A stretch of DNA of 64,000 bases from Thermoanaerobaculum sp. (GCA_021154885.1 JAJKHS010000095.1:17707-81706), one strand, 5' to 3'; positions 26,315 to 33,928 are shown, counted from the first letter of the stretch. The notes: generated from the letters alone by a model not told the origin. Translations and numbers: made by a program.

Positions 26315-27264
26315 GCTTCGGCGGCGGCTTCCTCCACCACCCCGACCTCTTCCCGGGGCGCCGCAGCGGCGAGGCCTGGGGGGACCGCGGTGTCACCCTC
26401 GACGTGCCGGGCGGCCCCTACCGCTTCTCCGGCCTCACCGCCGCTCAGGAGGAGGCCGTGCGCCGCCGCTTCGGCGGCCTCTGCCGGCCGGTGGTGAAGG
26501 AGGAGGGGGAGGGGGAGGGGATCGCGACCGCCGTCTTCCGCGCCCCGCTCGCCGACTTCCTGGAGATCGACACCCGGGGCTGGGAGTACGCCCTGGACCT
26601 CGACCACACCCCTCTTTCTGTGCGCGTCGCCGGGCTGCGCCTGATGGCGCGGCTGGACTGGGTGCCCGGGCTCGCCGGCGGCCTCTGGACCTCGGAGGCG
26701 GCGGGGGAGGAGTGGACGTCGGTCTGCGAGAACTACCTCCGCCTGCTCGCCGCCTACCGCCTGCTGGCGGCGGGGGGCGTGGTGCTGCACAGCGCCGGAG
26801 TGACCGGGGGGACCGAGGGGAGCGATGGCGATGGCGCCGCGGCCTGGCTCCTCCTCGGCCCCTCCGGCGCCGGCAAGACCACCGCCTCCCGGCTCTGCCT
26901 CGCGGCCGGCGCCGAGGTCCTCTCCGATGACCTGAACGCTGTGCTGATGGATCGCGGCGGCCCCGTCGTGGCGCGGCTCCCCTTCACCGGCGACCTCGGC
27001 TCAAGGGATGACGGTCCCGGGACGTATCCGCTGCGCGGCGTGCTCCGCCTGCGCCAGGGACCTCGCGAGGAGCTCGCCCCCCTGTCGCCGGCCGCGGCCC
27101 TGGCCGCGCTCGCCGCCGCCGCGCCCTACGTCAACCGCGACCCGTTCCGGCGCGAGGCCCTGCTCGCCGTGCTCGAGCGGCTGGCGCGCGCGGTGCCGGC
27201 CTGGGAGCTGACGTTCTCGCTGCGGGCCGACCTCTGGTCTATACTGAAGACGCTTTCAAAATGA
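26299..27264 (+). CDS. HPr kinase-related protein (HprK-related kinase A type)
   Basis: The 321-residue protein shares the P-loop kinase core of HprK: VVLHSAGV, then LLLGPSGAGKTTASRLC (about residues 185-200) and EVLSDDLNAV. The N-terminal 140 residues are not HprK-like. Such kinases, paired with a PqqD-like protein, form the 'HPr-rel-A' type of system; related kinases phosphorylate lasso peptides. GTG 26299 overlaps the peptidase gene by 16 bases; TTG 26311 would give the standard 4-bp overlap and may be the true start. The stop is coupled to the PqqD gene by ATGA. Substrate unknown. Confidence 0.82.
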   Translation: MSAALSFGGGFLHHPDLFPGRRSGEAWGDRGVTLDVPGGPYRFSGLTAAQEEAVRRRFGGLCRPVVKEEGEGEGIATAVFRAPLADFLEIDTRGWEYALDLDHTPLSVRVAGLRLMARLDWVPGLAGGLWTSEAAGEEWTSVCENYLRLLAAYRLLAAGGVVLHSAGVTGGTEGSDGDGAAAWLLLGPSGAGKTTASRLCLAAGAEVLSDDLNAVLMDRGGPVVARLPFTGDLGSRDDGPGTYPLRGVLRLRQGPREELAPLSPAAALAALAAAAPYVNRDPFRREALLAVLERLARAVPAWELTFSLRADLWSILKTLSK

Positions 27265-27572
27265 CGGACATTCATCCATCCACCGTCCTGCGCCGGCGGC
27301 CGGACGTGCGCTACCGCCGGATCGAAGGCGAGGCCGTGGTGCTGCGCCAGTCGGCGGCCGAGGTGCTGGTGCTCAACGGCGTGGGCGCCGACGTGCTCGA
27401 CCTCGCGGACGGCCGGCGGCCGGTGGGCGAGTGGATCGACGTTCTCGCCCGGGAGTACGGCGCCGATCGCGAGGTCGATCGCGAAACAGTGATGCGGGAC
27501 GTCCTGGACTTCGCCGCCGAGGCCGCGGCGGCCGGGCTGCTGGAGCCGGTGACGGCAGAGGATGACGGATGA
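27261..27572 (+). CDS. PqqD-like peptide chaperone (RiPP recognition element)
   Basis: The 103-residue protein has the PqqD fold pattern: YRRIEGEAVVLRQSAAEVLVLNGVGADVLDLADG, then WIDVLAREYG and VMRDVLDFAAEAAAAGLLE. PqqD-like domains bind leader peptides and present them to modifying enzymes. It lies between the HPr-kinase-like and radical SAM genes with ATGA overlaps on both sides, so it likely serves one or both. No precursor peptide gene is seen next to it. A paralogue is encoded at 30993. Confidence 0.88.
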   Translation: MTDIHPSTVLRRRPDVRYRRIEGEAVVLRQSAAEVLVLNGVGADVLDLADGRRPVGEWIDVLAREYGADREVDRETVMRDVLDFAAEAAAAGLLEPVTAEDDG

Positions 27573-28651
27573 GCCTGGCGCGCCTGATGGCCACGGCCTG
27601 GCGGCAGAACCTCCTGGTCTCCGTCCTGGTGGAGCTGACCTACCGCTGCAACCTCGACTGCTTCTTCTGCTACAACGACCTCAGCCTCAAGGGGGAGCCG
27701 CTCAGCCGGGAGCAGTACTTCCGGTTCTTCGACGAGCTGCGCGACCTGGAGGTGCTGCATCTCGCTCTCTCCGGCGGCGAGCCGCTGGCGCATCCGGACT
27801 TCCTGGCCTTGGGCGCGCGGGCGCGGGAGCTGGGCTTCGTGGTGCGCATCAAGTCCAATGGCCACGCCCTGCGCGGCGAGCTCGCCCGGCGCATCCGCGA
27901 CGAGATCGATCCTTTCCTCGTCGAAGTCAGCCTGCACGGCGCCACCGCCGCCACCCACGACCGGCAGACCCGGGTGCCGGGCAGCTTCGAGCGCCTGCTG
28001 GCCAACCTCGCCGAGGTGCGGGCCCTGGGGCTGCGGGTGAAGCTCAACTCGACGCTGACGGCCTGGAACGAGGGGGAGATCGAGGCGATGTTCGCCCTCG
28101 CCGACACCCTGGGCCTGCCCCTCCAGGTCGATCCCGAGGTGACACCGCGCGACGACGGCGGCCGCGAGCCGCTCGCGGTGACGCCGTCGCGCGACGGGGT
28201 GCTGCGGCTCTTCCGTCTCCAGACCGAGCGGGGCCGCGCGAGCGATGCAATCATTCCGGCATCGGCCCGCAGCGCGGACGAGAACGTCCCGGTGCCGACG
28301 GACAAGCACTGCGGCGCCGGCTCCTCGGGGCTGGCCGTCGATCCCTTCGGCAACATCTATCCGTGCGTGCAGTGGCGGTGGCCGGTGGGCAACCTCCACT
28401 CGCAGAGCCTGCGGCAGATCTGGCAGGGCGCGGCGGGGCTCGCGGCGGTGCGGGAGCTGACGACCCGGGCGAAGGGCGTGGTGGAAAGCCATGGCCCGCG
28501 GGGCTTCCTCCTCAACTTCTGCCCCGGCGCGGCCGCCGCCCACACCGGCGATCCGCTCGCCGTCTACCCCGCGGCCTTGCAGCGCCGGGAACTGCTGGAG
28601 CAGGTGCTGGCGGCGGAGGCCCGGCGCCCCCTCCTGCCCGTGGTGCGCTAA
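27569..28651 (+). CDS. Radical SAM/SPASM peptide-modifying enzyme
   Basis: The 360-residue protein has the radical SAM cluster motif CNLDCFFC (Cys 27, 31, 34), a GGEPL motif (LALSGGEPLAHPDF) and a C-terminal SPASM-type region. The SPASM region has cysteines in KHCGAGSSGLAV, NIYPCVQW and NFCPG and should bind auxiliary iron-sulfur clusters. Partnership with the adjacent PqqD-like protein is the standard arrangement for RiPP maturases of the PqqE/sactisynthase kind. The substrate peptide is not identified; the 24-residue leader-like peptide encoded at 30844 is the nearest candidate. It is the last gene of the operon that starts at 22874. Confidence 0.9.
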   Translation: MSLARLMATAWRQNLLVSVLVELTYRCNLDCFFCYNDLSLKGEPLSREQYFRFFDELRDLEVLHLALSGGEPLAHPDFLALGARARELGFVVRIKSNGHALRGELARRIRDEIDPFLVEVSLHGATAATHDRQTRVPGSFERLLANLAEVRALGLRVKLNSTLTAWNEGEIEAMFALADTLGLPLQVDPEVTPRDDGGREPLAVTPSRDGVLRLFRLQTERGRASDAIIPASARSADENVPVPTDKHCGAGSSGLAVDPFGNIYPCVQWRWPVGNLHSQSLRQIWQGAAGLAAVRELTTRAKGVVESHGPRGFLLNFCPGAAAAHTGDPLAVYPAALQRRELLEQVLAAEARRPLLPVVR

Positions 28652-28976
28652 GAAAATCGATTACGAAGAGATGGGGCCCGAGGGGCACACCCCGGGGTTG
28701 CCTTTGGCGGGCGGGTGCGGGGCGCAGACGGCCGCCACCGCTTCGAGAGGCTCGCGGGAAAGGATTCGCGGCCTCTCCCAGCGCCGGCCCGGCTCGGGCC
28801 TGGCTCCCTCTTCGGCGACCGGCGCTCGTCTCATTTTTCCACTCCGATCTTCAGGGTAAGTCTCCGGCCGCCCTCTGTCAAGGCGGCCCGTGCGTCCTGT
28901 AAGTTCTTGTTTGCATTCAACTTTCCCGCAAAGAGCCTGATGAGAAGAGCCTTCGCGCTCACCGCGTGGCCGAGAT

Positions 28977-28992
28977 TGGCCCGGCGCTTGCA
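28977..28992 (+). promoter_or_regulatory. Sigma-54-type -24/-12 promoter
   Basis: TGGCCCGGCGCTTGCA matches the RpoN consensus at 14 of 16 positions and has the required GG-N10-GC spacing. Transcription would begin around 29002-29004, only a few bases before the riboswitch aptamer. That fit supports both calls. Confidence 0.65.
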
Positions 28993-29009
28993 ATACGCTT
29001 TGACCGGCT

Positions 29010-29084
29010 TGGATCAAGGCACACCCGCCGTGAGGCGGGGCCGCAAAGCCAGGGGTCTCCCGCCGAGATCGCCCGGTCGCCGAA
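29010..29084 (+). ncRNA. Cyclic-di-GMP-I (GEMM-I) riboswitch
   Basis: The segment follows the GEMM-I consensus in order: AAGGCACACC, a P1b hairpin ending GGGG, the hallmark CCGCAAAGCCA, GGGGTCT, a short stem, AGATCGCCCGG and closing GCCG. The aptamer binds c-di-GMP and controls downstream genes linked to motility, surface attachment and extracellular proteins. The next gene, 200 bases downstream, encodes a secreted protein. A hairpin at 29197-29218 may be part of the switch. Confidence 0.88.
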
Positions 29085-29286
29085 AAGCCCTCCAGACAGA
29101 TACGTCATCGCGCGTAGCTTCAACCGAGGGGGCCGAATCGATGTTTCCGGGTCTTGCGCACCTTTCCTTTTTACCCAGCAGTCGGGCTCCGTAATCGTCC
29201 GGACCACCGTCCCCGGACTTGTTGAACATATGTTGATACGTCGTTGAAATAACCGATAGGAACGACCGACAAAAAGGAGATCTGCC

Positions 29287-30756
29287 ATGAAATTCCATCG
29301 GAGACTGACCCTTTTGATTCTGGCCGGATTGCTGGCCTGCGCCGTGGCCGGCAACGCGACGGCCCTGGCGCCGTTCATCGATCTGCAGGAGCGGGGTCTC
29401 AGCGCCGTCTCTGACGGCAAAGGGCTGATGACCTGGGACCACACCACGCCCGTGAGCCTCAACGTCAACGTCGGGGGCAACGTGCGCTTCGCCCTGCTGT
29501 ACTGGGCGGGCCGCGAGCGTCCCTGCGACTGGAACGGCAGCACCTGCGCCTTCACTCAGCCCTACAAAGACCAGCAGATGATCTTCAATGGCACCCCGCT
29601 CACCGGCACCGTCATCGGCACCGAGAGCCAGCCGACGTCGGCCGGCGGCCCAATCCTCAACATCGGCTACTTCTCCGACGTCACCTCGCAGGTGGCTGCG
29701 GCGGGTCCCGGCAGCCACAGCTTCACCTTCGCGGATAACAACACGGCGAGCAACCTCTGGCGTCTCGACGGCGTCAGCCTGTTCGTCGCCTACACCGACG
29801 GCTCAGACTCGACCTTCTATCGCCTGATGGTCTGGGACAACCTGGACTTCGCCTACGGCGACGACCCCACGCCCGGCGAGAACCGCGTCACCAGCCCGGT
29901 CACCTTCGGCCACGGAGCGTATTCGGCGGATCGCGCCGGGCAGCTCTGGCTGATCGCGGGCGACGGCGAGGCCGGCCGTCCGGACAACACCACCATCAGC
30001 AACAACCCCACTCTCTTCAACATCCTCAACAGCGCGAACGGGGATCAGTGGAATAACCTGACGTTCACGATCGACGTCCCGGCCAACGTCAGCAACACCG
30101 TCGTGCAGATGAACTCGGAGCCTCCGGGCCAGAACCCCGACTCCCTGCTCTGGGAGGTGGCTGCCCTGCGGGTGCCGCTGCCAGGAGGGATCGTTCAGGA
30201 GACCCCCCCGGCGCCGCCGACCTGCCCGACGACCGTGATCTCCGGTCCGCCGACCCAGGCCATCACCACGATCCAGGACGGCGGCTCGGGGCTGGCCTCG
30301 ATCGTCGTGACGCAGTCGGACAACGCCGACACGCCGGTGCCGCCCTTCACGCCCGGCACGACCCAGCCGGTGGTGGTGACCGCCACCAAGATCAATCAGG
30401 GCCAGAGCGCGCACGTCACCATCCAGGCGACGGACGGCGCCGGCAACGTGGCGATCTGCGACCCGATCCTCCTCCTCTTCGCGCGCGGCAGCGGCCAGCC
30501 GCCGAAGGACGTCCTCGCCGACGTGGCGCGGATCGAGAACAAGGTCACGATCCACAACGGCAGGCCGGGGTTTGCCAGCCTGGAGCTGCGCGTCAACGGC
30601 GTCAAGTACAAGGTGACCGGCCTGCGGAAGGGCGAGACGCGGACGGTCGACATCTCGAAGCTCATGACCCTCGACAAGAACACGATCAGCCTGCTGGGCC
30701 GCGGTCCGGCGGGGAGCTGGGCCGAGGTGACCGTCTGGGATGGTGGCGGGAGATAA
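29287..30756 (+). CDS. Secreted surface protein under c-di-GMP riboswitch control
   Basis: The 489-residue protein has a signal peptide (LTLLILAGLLACAVAGNATA) and a large beta-rich, Asn/Thr-rich body, including LFVAYTDGSDSTFYRLMVWD. It carries an Ig-like Pro/Thr segment (about 305-400) and a short C-terminal beta domain ending AEVTVWDGGGR. No sortase, PEP-CTERM or T9SS tail is visible. The body resembles DUF3344-like or lectin/adhesin folds, but I cannot fix a family. AAAGGAGATCTGCC precedes the ATG. A riboswitch and sigma-54 promoter upstream suggest expression tied to c-di-GMP and the sessile state. A terminator hairpin follows at 30786. Confidence 0.8.
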   Translation: MKFHRRLTLLILAGLLACAVAGNATALAPFIDLQERGLSAVSDGKGLMTWDHTTPVSLNVNVGGNVRFALLYWAGRERPCDWNGSTCAFTQPYKDQQMIFNGTPLTGTVIGTESQPTSAGGPILNIGYFSDVTSQVAAAGPGSHSFTFADNNTASNLWRLDGVSLFVAYTDGSDSTFYRLMVWDNLDFAYGDDPTPGENRVTSPVTFGHGAYSADRAGQLWLIAGDGEAGRPDNTTISNNPTLFNILNSANGDQWNNLTFTIDVPANVSNTVVQMNSEPPGQNPDSLLWEVAALRVPLPGGIVQETPPAPPTCPTTVISGPPTQAITTIQDGGSGLASIVVTQSDNADTPVPPFTPGTTQPVVVTATKINQGQSAHVTIQATDGAGNVAICDPILLLFARGSGQPPKDVLADVARIENKVTIHNGRPGFASLELRVNGVKYKVTGLRKGETRTVDISKLMTLDKNTISLLGRGPAGSWAEVTVWDGGGR

Positions 30757-30785
30757 GTAAACGGGCACGAATCTTGAACCCTTGT

Positions 30786-30823
30786 CCGGCGTTGTCCCCG
30801 GAGGCCGACGCCGGGCGTCTTTT
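30786..30823 (+). terminator. Rho-independent terminator/attenuator before the precursor gene
   Basis: CCGGCGT (30786-30792) pairs perfectly with ACGCCGG (30808-30814), followed by GCGTCTTTT. It lies between the secreted-protein stop and the ribosome site of the 24-codon leader-like gene, so it would limit read-through. Confidence 0.6.
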
Positions 30824-30843
30824 CAACCAGCGAGGAGGAACCC

Positions 30844-30918
30844 ATGAAGAAGACGTACAGGAAGCCGTCCCTGCGACGTCTCGGTCTGCTGCGGCAGATC
30901 ACCCGGTTCAGCTTCTAG
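30844..30918 (+). CDS. Lasso-leader-like minimal precursor peptide (24 residues)
   Basis: I found this gene by hand. ATG 30844 has a strong GAGGAGG five bases upstream. The product carries the lasso-family leader signature YRKPSLRRLGLLRQIT (Tyr 5, Pro 8, Leu 10, Gly 14, Thr 20). That is the motif read by PqqD-like B1 proteins, with Thr at the penultimate leader position. After the expected cut (T-R) only Phe-Ser-Phe remains, far too short to thread into a lasso. The next genes encode B1, B2 and an HPr-kinase-like protein, so the leader is in the right place. It may be a truncated precursor, a leader-only signalling peptide, or the substrate of a new tripeptide-tail modification. Confidence 0.75.
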   Translation: MKKTYRKPSLRRLGLLRQITRFSF

Positions 30919-30936
30919 TCGCGCTCAACGCGATGC

Positions 30937-30969
30937 GCCGGCGTCGGCCCCTCCCAGGGTCTCGCCGGC
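30937..30969 (+). terminator. Hairpin between precursor and maturation genes
   Basis: GCCGGCG (30937-30943) pairs with CGCCGGC (30963-30969), followed by TTCTGTTT. A leaky terminator here would make more precursor than enzyme message, a common layout in RiPP operons. Confidence 0.5.
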
Positions 30970-30992
30970 TTCTGTTTATACGGAGGGAATCG

Positions 30993-31274
30993 ATGATCGG
31001 AGCCGACAGCCGCCTCCGGCACCGCGACCGCGTGCTGATCCAGCGCGCGGTCGGCACGCTGGTCCTGCTGGATCTGGAAGGCGGCCAGTACTTCGCCCTC
31101 GACGAGGTGAGCGCCCGCGTCTGGGAGCTGTGCGACGGCGAGCACGGCATCGGCGCGATCGTCGAGGCCATCGGCTCCGAGTACGACGCGCCGGTGGAGA
31201 CGATCCGCGAGGACGTGATGGCGTTCCTCCAGGAGATGCTGGATGAGAAACTCCTGGTGGTCCAGGAATCCTGA
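30993..31274 (+). CDS. PqqD-like leader-binding protein (lasso B1-type)
   Basis: This 93-residue protein has the PqqD/B1 pattern: VLIQRAVGTLVLLDLEGGQYFALDEVSARVWELCDGEHG, then ILE-type helices and a terminal LLDEKLLVVQES-like strand. B1 proteins bind the leader and deliver the precursor to the B2 protease. GGAGGGAATCG precedes the ATG. Its 3' end overlaps the B2 gene by 32 bases, so the pair is translated together. It is shorter than the PqqD paralogue encoded at 27261 and closer to lasso B1 in layout. Confidence 0.88.
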   Translation: MIGADSRLRHRDRVLIQRAVGTLVLLDLEGGQYFALDEVSARVWELCDGEHGIGAIVEAIGSEYDAPVETIREDVMAFLQEMLDEKLLVVQES

Positions 31275-31674
31275 GGCTCCGGGCGGGGTTTCCACCGTCC
31301 TCTTCGCGGCGGCCGTGCCGCTGCTGCTGCGCTGGTGCGCCCTCGACCGCCTGCACGCCTTCCTGGAACCGCGCGGCCCGCTGCCGCCCGCTCCCACTAC
31401 CGCCGCGGTCGCGGCCCAGGTGGCCCGCGTCGACCGCCTGCTCGCGGCCGGCCGGCCGCTGGTGCGCTCCGGCTGCCTGGTGCGCGGCCTGACCCTCTAC
31501 CGCGTCCTGCGCCGCGCCGGGGCCGAGGTCTCCCTGCGCTTCGGAGTGGGTGTGATCGGAGGTCAACCGGGAGGCCGGATGGCGGCCCACTGCTGGCTCG
31601 TCTACCAGGGCGAGCCCCTGGCCGAGCCGCGCGACCCGCGGCTCCTGTTCGCGGAGACCTGGAGCATTCCATGA
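31243..31674 (+). CDS. Lasso peptide biosynthesis B2-type transglutaminase-fold protease
   Basis: The 143-residue protein has the papain/transglutaminase-like triad of lasso B2 leader peptidases: Cys 78 in RSGCLVRGLTLYRVLRRAG, His 116 in MAAHCWLVY and Asp 131 in EPRDPRLLF. A hydrophobic N-terminal stretch (VLFAAAVPLLLRWCALD) is also typical. B2 cuts the leader after the Thr-x site once B1 has bound it. The chosen ATG 31243 lies inside the B1 gene with AGGAG upstream. The ATGA stop/start overlaps the kinase gene. The catalytic set is intact, so it is probably active despite the missing cyclase. Confidence 0.9.
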   Translation: MRNSWWSRNPEAPGGVSTVLFAAAVPLLLRWCALDRLHAFLEPRGPLPPAPTTAAVAAQVARVDRLLAAGRPLVRSGCLVRGLTLYRVLRRAGAEVSLRFGVGVIGGQPGGRMAAHCWLVYQGEPLAEPRDPRLLFAETWSIP

Positions 31675-32849
31675 CCGCTTCCACCCATCAGCTCCACGGC
31701 GTGCGCTTGGCCGTGACGGCGGCGGCGGAGGCGGAACGGGCCGCGGCGGGCATCCGCGCCCGGCTGGCCGGCCTGCCGCAGGGAGATGATGGCCCGCCGG
31801 ACGTGACCTTCGAGGTGATTGCCGGCGGCCACTCCTTCGGCCGGCCGGCCCGGGCGCGGCCGGTCTACGATCCGCCGTTCGGTGAGGTGGTCTACGACGA
31901 CGCCGCGGACCTCCTCCACATCGGCCTGGGGTCCCGCCTCGCGGTGCTCTGCGAGGCGGGCCTGGGGTGGACCCGGGCGTCGGTCGACGGCCTGGAGGAG
32001 AGGGACCTCTGGACGCTCTCCCACCCGCTCTTCACCCTGCCGCTGGTCGAGATGCTGAAGCGGCGGGGATTGTACGGATTGCACGCCGGAGGCGTCTGCC
32101 GCGATGGCCGGGCCCTGCTCCTGCCCGGCACCAGCGGCTCCGGCAAGACCACCCTCACCCTTGCCCTGGCCCGCGCCGGCCTCGGCTTCCTGGGAGACGA
32201 CACCCTGTTCCTGCGGTTCCTGCGCGATGGGCCGGAGGGGCTCGCGGTGCTGGCCTTCCCCGACGAGTTCGACCTGACGGACGAGACCGTCGCCTTCTTC
32301 CCCGAGTTGCGGGCGCTCCTCGACGCCGACCGGCCCGACGGCTGGCGCAAGCGGCAGGTGCGGCCGGAGCGGGCCTGGGGGGCCGGCGTCGTCTGGCGGG
32401 CGGCGCCGGCGCTGCTGGTCTTCCCCCGGGTGGCGGGCACACCGGAGAGCACGCTCGCGCCCATGGACCGCGGCGAGGCGCTGCTGGAGCTGGCGCCCAA
32501 CGTCCTCCTCACCGAGCCCCGCTCCTCCCAGGCCCATCTCGACGCGCTCGCCGGGCTGGTGGAGCGCAGCGAGTGCTGGCGGCTGGCCACCGGCACGGAC
32601 CTCGGCGGGGCGGTGCGGGTGTTGACGGAGCTGATGGGTGGCGACGCCCCCCGCCCGGAGCCCTCACCCCCTACCCCCTCTCCCGCCCCCTCCCACCCCC
32701 CTCACCGGGAGAGGGGGACCCGGTTGGAGATTTCTTGCCTTTCTCCCTCTTCTCCCGGGGAGGGGGGTTGGGAGGGGGCGGGAGAAGAGGGCCGGGGTGA
32801 TGAGGATCTTGGGAGGGGGCGCTCTGACGGGGAAGGAGCCGCGCCATGA
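31671..32849 (+). CDS. HPr kinase-like protein of lasso-type operon
   Basis: The 392-residue protein has the HprK-like P-loop LLLPGTSGSGKTTLTLA (about residue 150) and FLGDDTLFLR, after a 140-residue N-terminal domain. Homologues in lasso peptide clusters phosphorylate the precursor's C-terminal Ser; the peptide here has Ser at its penultimate position. The last 70 residues (from about 323) are Pro/Ser/Gly/Glu low complexity, translated from a large inverted repeat at 32661-32800. They are probably not part of the fold. Coupled to the B2 gene and the nucleotidyltransferase gene by ATGA overlaps. About 30% identity or less to the kinase encoded at 26299 by eye. Confidence 0.85.
   Translation: MTASTHQLHGVRLAVTAAAEAERAAAGIRARLAGLPQGDDGPPDVTFEVIAGGHSFGRPARARPVYDPPFGEVVYDDAADLLHIGLGSRLAVLCEAGLGWTRASVDGLEERDLWTLSHPLFTLPLVEMLKRRGLYGLHAGGVCRDGRALLLPGTSGSGKTTLTLALARAGLGFLGDDTLFLRFLRDGPEGLAVLAFPDEFDLTDETVAFFPELRALLDADRPDGWRKRQVRPERAWGAGVVWRAAPALLVFPRVAGTPESTLAPMDRGEALLELAPNVLLTEPRSSQAHLDALAGLVERSECWRLATGTDLGGAVRVLTELMGGDAPRPEPSPPTPSPAPSHPPHRERGTRLEISCLSPSSPGEGGWEGAGEEGRGDEDLGRGRSDGEGAAP
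32661..32800. repeat. GC-rich interspersed inverted repeat inside a coding region
   Basis: The left arm (CCCTCACCCCCTACCCCCTC and on) is inverted in the right arm (GAGGGGGGTTGGGAGGGGGC and on). The matching arms exceed 45 bases around a T-rich loop. It is read through as the C-terminal tail of the HPr-kinase-like protein. Confidence 0.8.
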
Positions 32850-33928
32850 CCGCCGAAGATCGCCTCCTCCTCCTCTGCGCCCGGCAGGACTTCACGCCGC
32901 AGCACCAGGAGGCTGCCGCGGCGATCTGCCGCGCCGAAACGACCGGAACGACCGGAGCCATCCGCTGGGATTGCCTCCTCTCCACGGCGGAGCGGCATGG
33001 CGTGCTGCCCATCGTCGGGTGGAACCTGCAACGCTGCGGCGCCCCGCTGCCGGCGGCGGTGGCGGGGCGGCTGGAGCTCGCGATCTTCGAGAACGCCGCC
33101 GTGAAGGAGCGGGACGCCGACCGCCTCGCCGCCGGCCTCGCCGCACTGCGCGAGGTCGGGCTCGAAGCCCTGCTGCTCAAGGGTACGGCCCTCGACCTGC
33201 TGGTCTACGACGAGCCCTGGGTCGCCGTGTCGAAGGATATCGACCTGTCGCTGCGGCCCAGCGGGCCCGGGTGGGGGAGGGGAAAGGGGAGGGAGAAGGA
33301 GGTCCGCCGCGCCCTCTACACCCATGGTGTCGAGTGCGATCTCGACGGGCACCACGACCTCACCCTCAACGGCCTGCTGCCGCTGGACTTCGGCAGGATC
33401 TGGCGCGAGGCCCGGCCCTTGAGCTTCCGCGGCCAGCCGGCCTGGGTGATGTCGCCCGAGGACCTCCTGGTCTCCCTCTGCGTCAACGCCTGCCGCAAGC
33501 GCTTCTTCCGCCTGAAGGGGCTGTTCGACGTCGCCGAGACCATTCGCCGGGGCGGCCCGTTCGCCGTCGCCCGGCTGGCCGCCATCACCCGCGAGGGGCG
33601 CTGCGGCGGCGTGGTCTACGCGGCCCTCGCCGCCGCCCGCGGGACTCTCGGCGCCGAGTTGCCTGCGGAAATGGCGCTGGAGACGATGGCGGCTTTGGGG
33701 ATCTCCCGTCCGCGGGCCGGGCTGCTGCGCCTGCTGGTGACGGCCTTCCGCCGTTGCGGCTCGTTCGCGGGACGCTCGGGCCGCCTCTTCGGCCTGGCCC
33801 TGGTGGCGGCCGGCCTGCGGCCGGCGGATCTCGTCCGTTTCTTCGTCTACGGCGTCACCCGCCGGCCCAAACGCCCGTTTATTCCCCCGGCCCCGCCGGC
33901 GCCGGCGGCGGCGCGACCGGCGCCTTGA
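32846..33928 (+). CDS. Nucleotidyltransferase-family protein of lasso-type operon
   Basis: The 360-residue protein belongs to the NTP_transf_5 type: LEALLLKGTALDLLVYDEPW then SKDIDLSLRP with the metal-binding DID, and a later MSPEDLLVSLCVNACRKRFFRLKGLFDVAE. Members sit in lasso peptide clusters beside HPr-like kinases and are thought to nucleotidylate or otherwise tailor the product. It has the canonical KGT motif that the paralogue encoded at 22874 lacks. It is coupled to the kinase gene by ATGA and is the last gene of the operon. Its 3' 50 bases overlap the convergent C25 protease gene. Exact reaction unknown. Confidence 0.83.
   Translation: MTAEDRLLLLCARQDFTPQHQEAAAAICRAETTGTTGAIRWDCLLSTAERHGVLPIVGWNLQRCGAPLPAAVAGRLELAIFENAAVKERDADRLAAGLAALREVGLEALLLKGTALDLLVYDEPWVAVSKDIDLSLRPSGPGWGRGKGREKEVRRALYTHGVECDLDGHHDLTLNGLLPLDFGRIWREARPLSFRGQPAWVMSPEDLLVSLCVNACRKRFFRLKGLFDVAETIRRGGPFAVARLAAITREGRCGGVVYAALAAARGTLGAELPAEMALETMAALGISRPRAGLLRLLVTAFRRCGSFAGRSGRLFGLALVAAGLRPADLVRFFVYGVTRRPKRPFIPPAPPAPAAARPAP

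Larger units (their letters stand above)
28652..29286. other. 635-bp intergenic region: promoter, riboswitch and hairpins
   Basis: No protein gene is credible here. It holds a 7-bp perfect stem GGCCGCC/GGCGGCC (28866-28888), a sigma-54-type promoter (28977-28992), a c-di-GMP-I riboswitch (29010-29084) and a GTCCGG/CCGGAC hairpin (29197-29218). That last hairpin could belong to the riboswitch expression platform. Confidence 0.8.

Noticed and set aside
28715..29194. 159-codon frame in the 28.7-29.2 kb gap
   Set aside because: It runs through the promoter and riboswitch, and its product has no domain pattern.
30774..30992. Longer start for the PqqD-like protein at 30774
   Set aside because: It would read through the terminator and the precursor gene; ATG 30993 has its own GGAGGG site.
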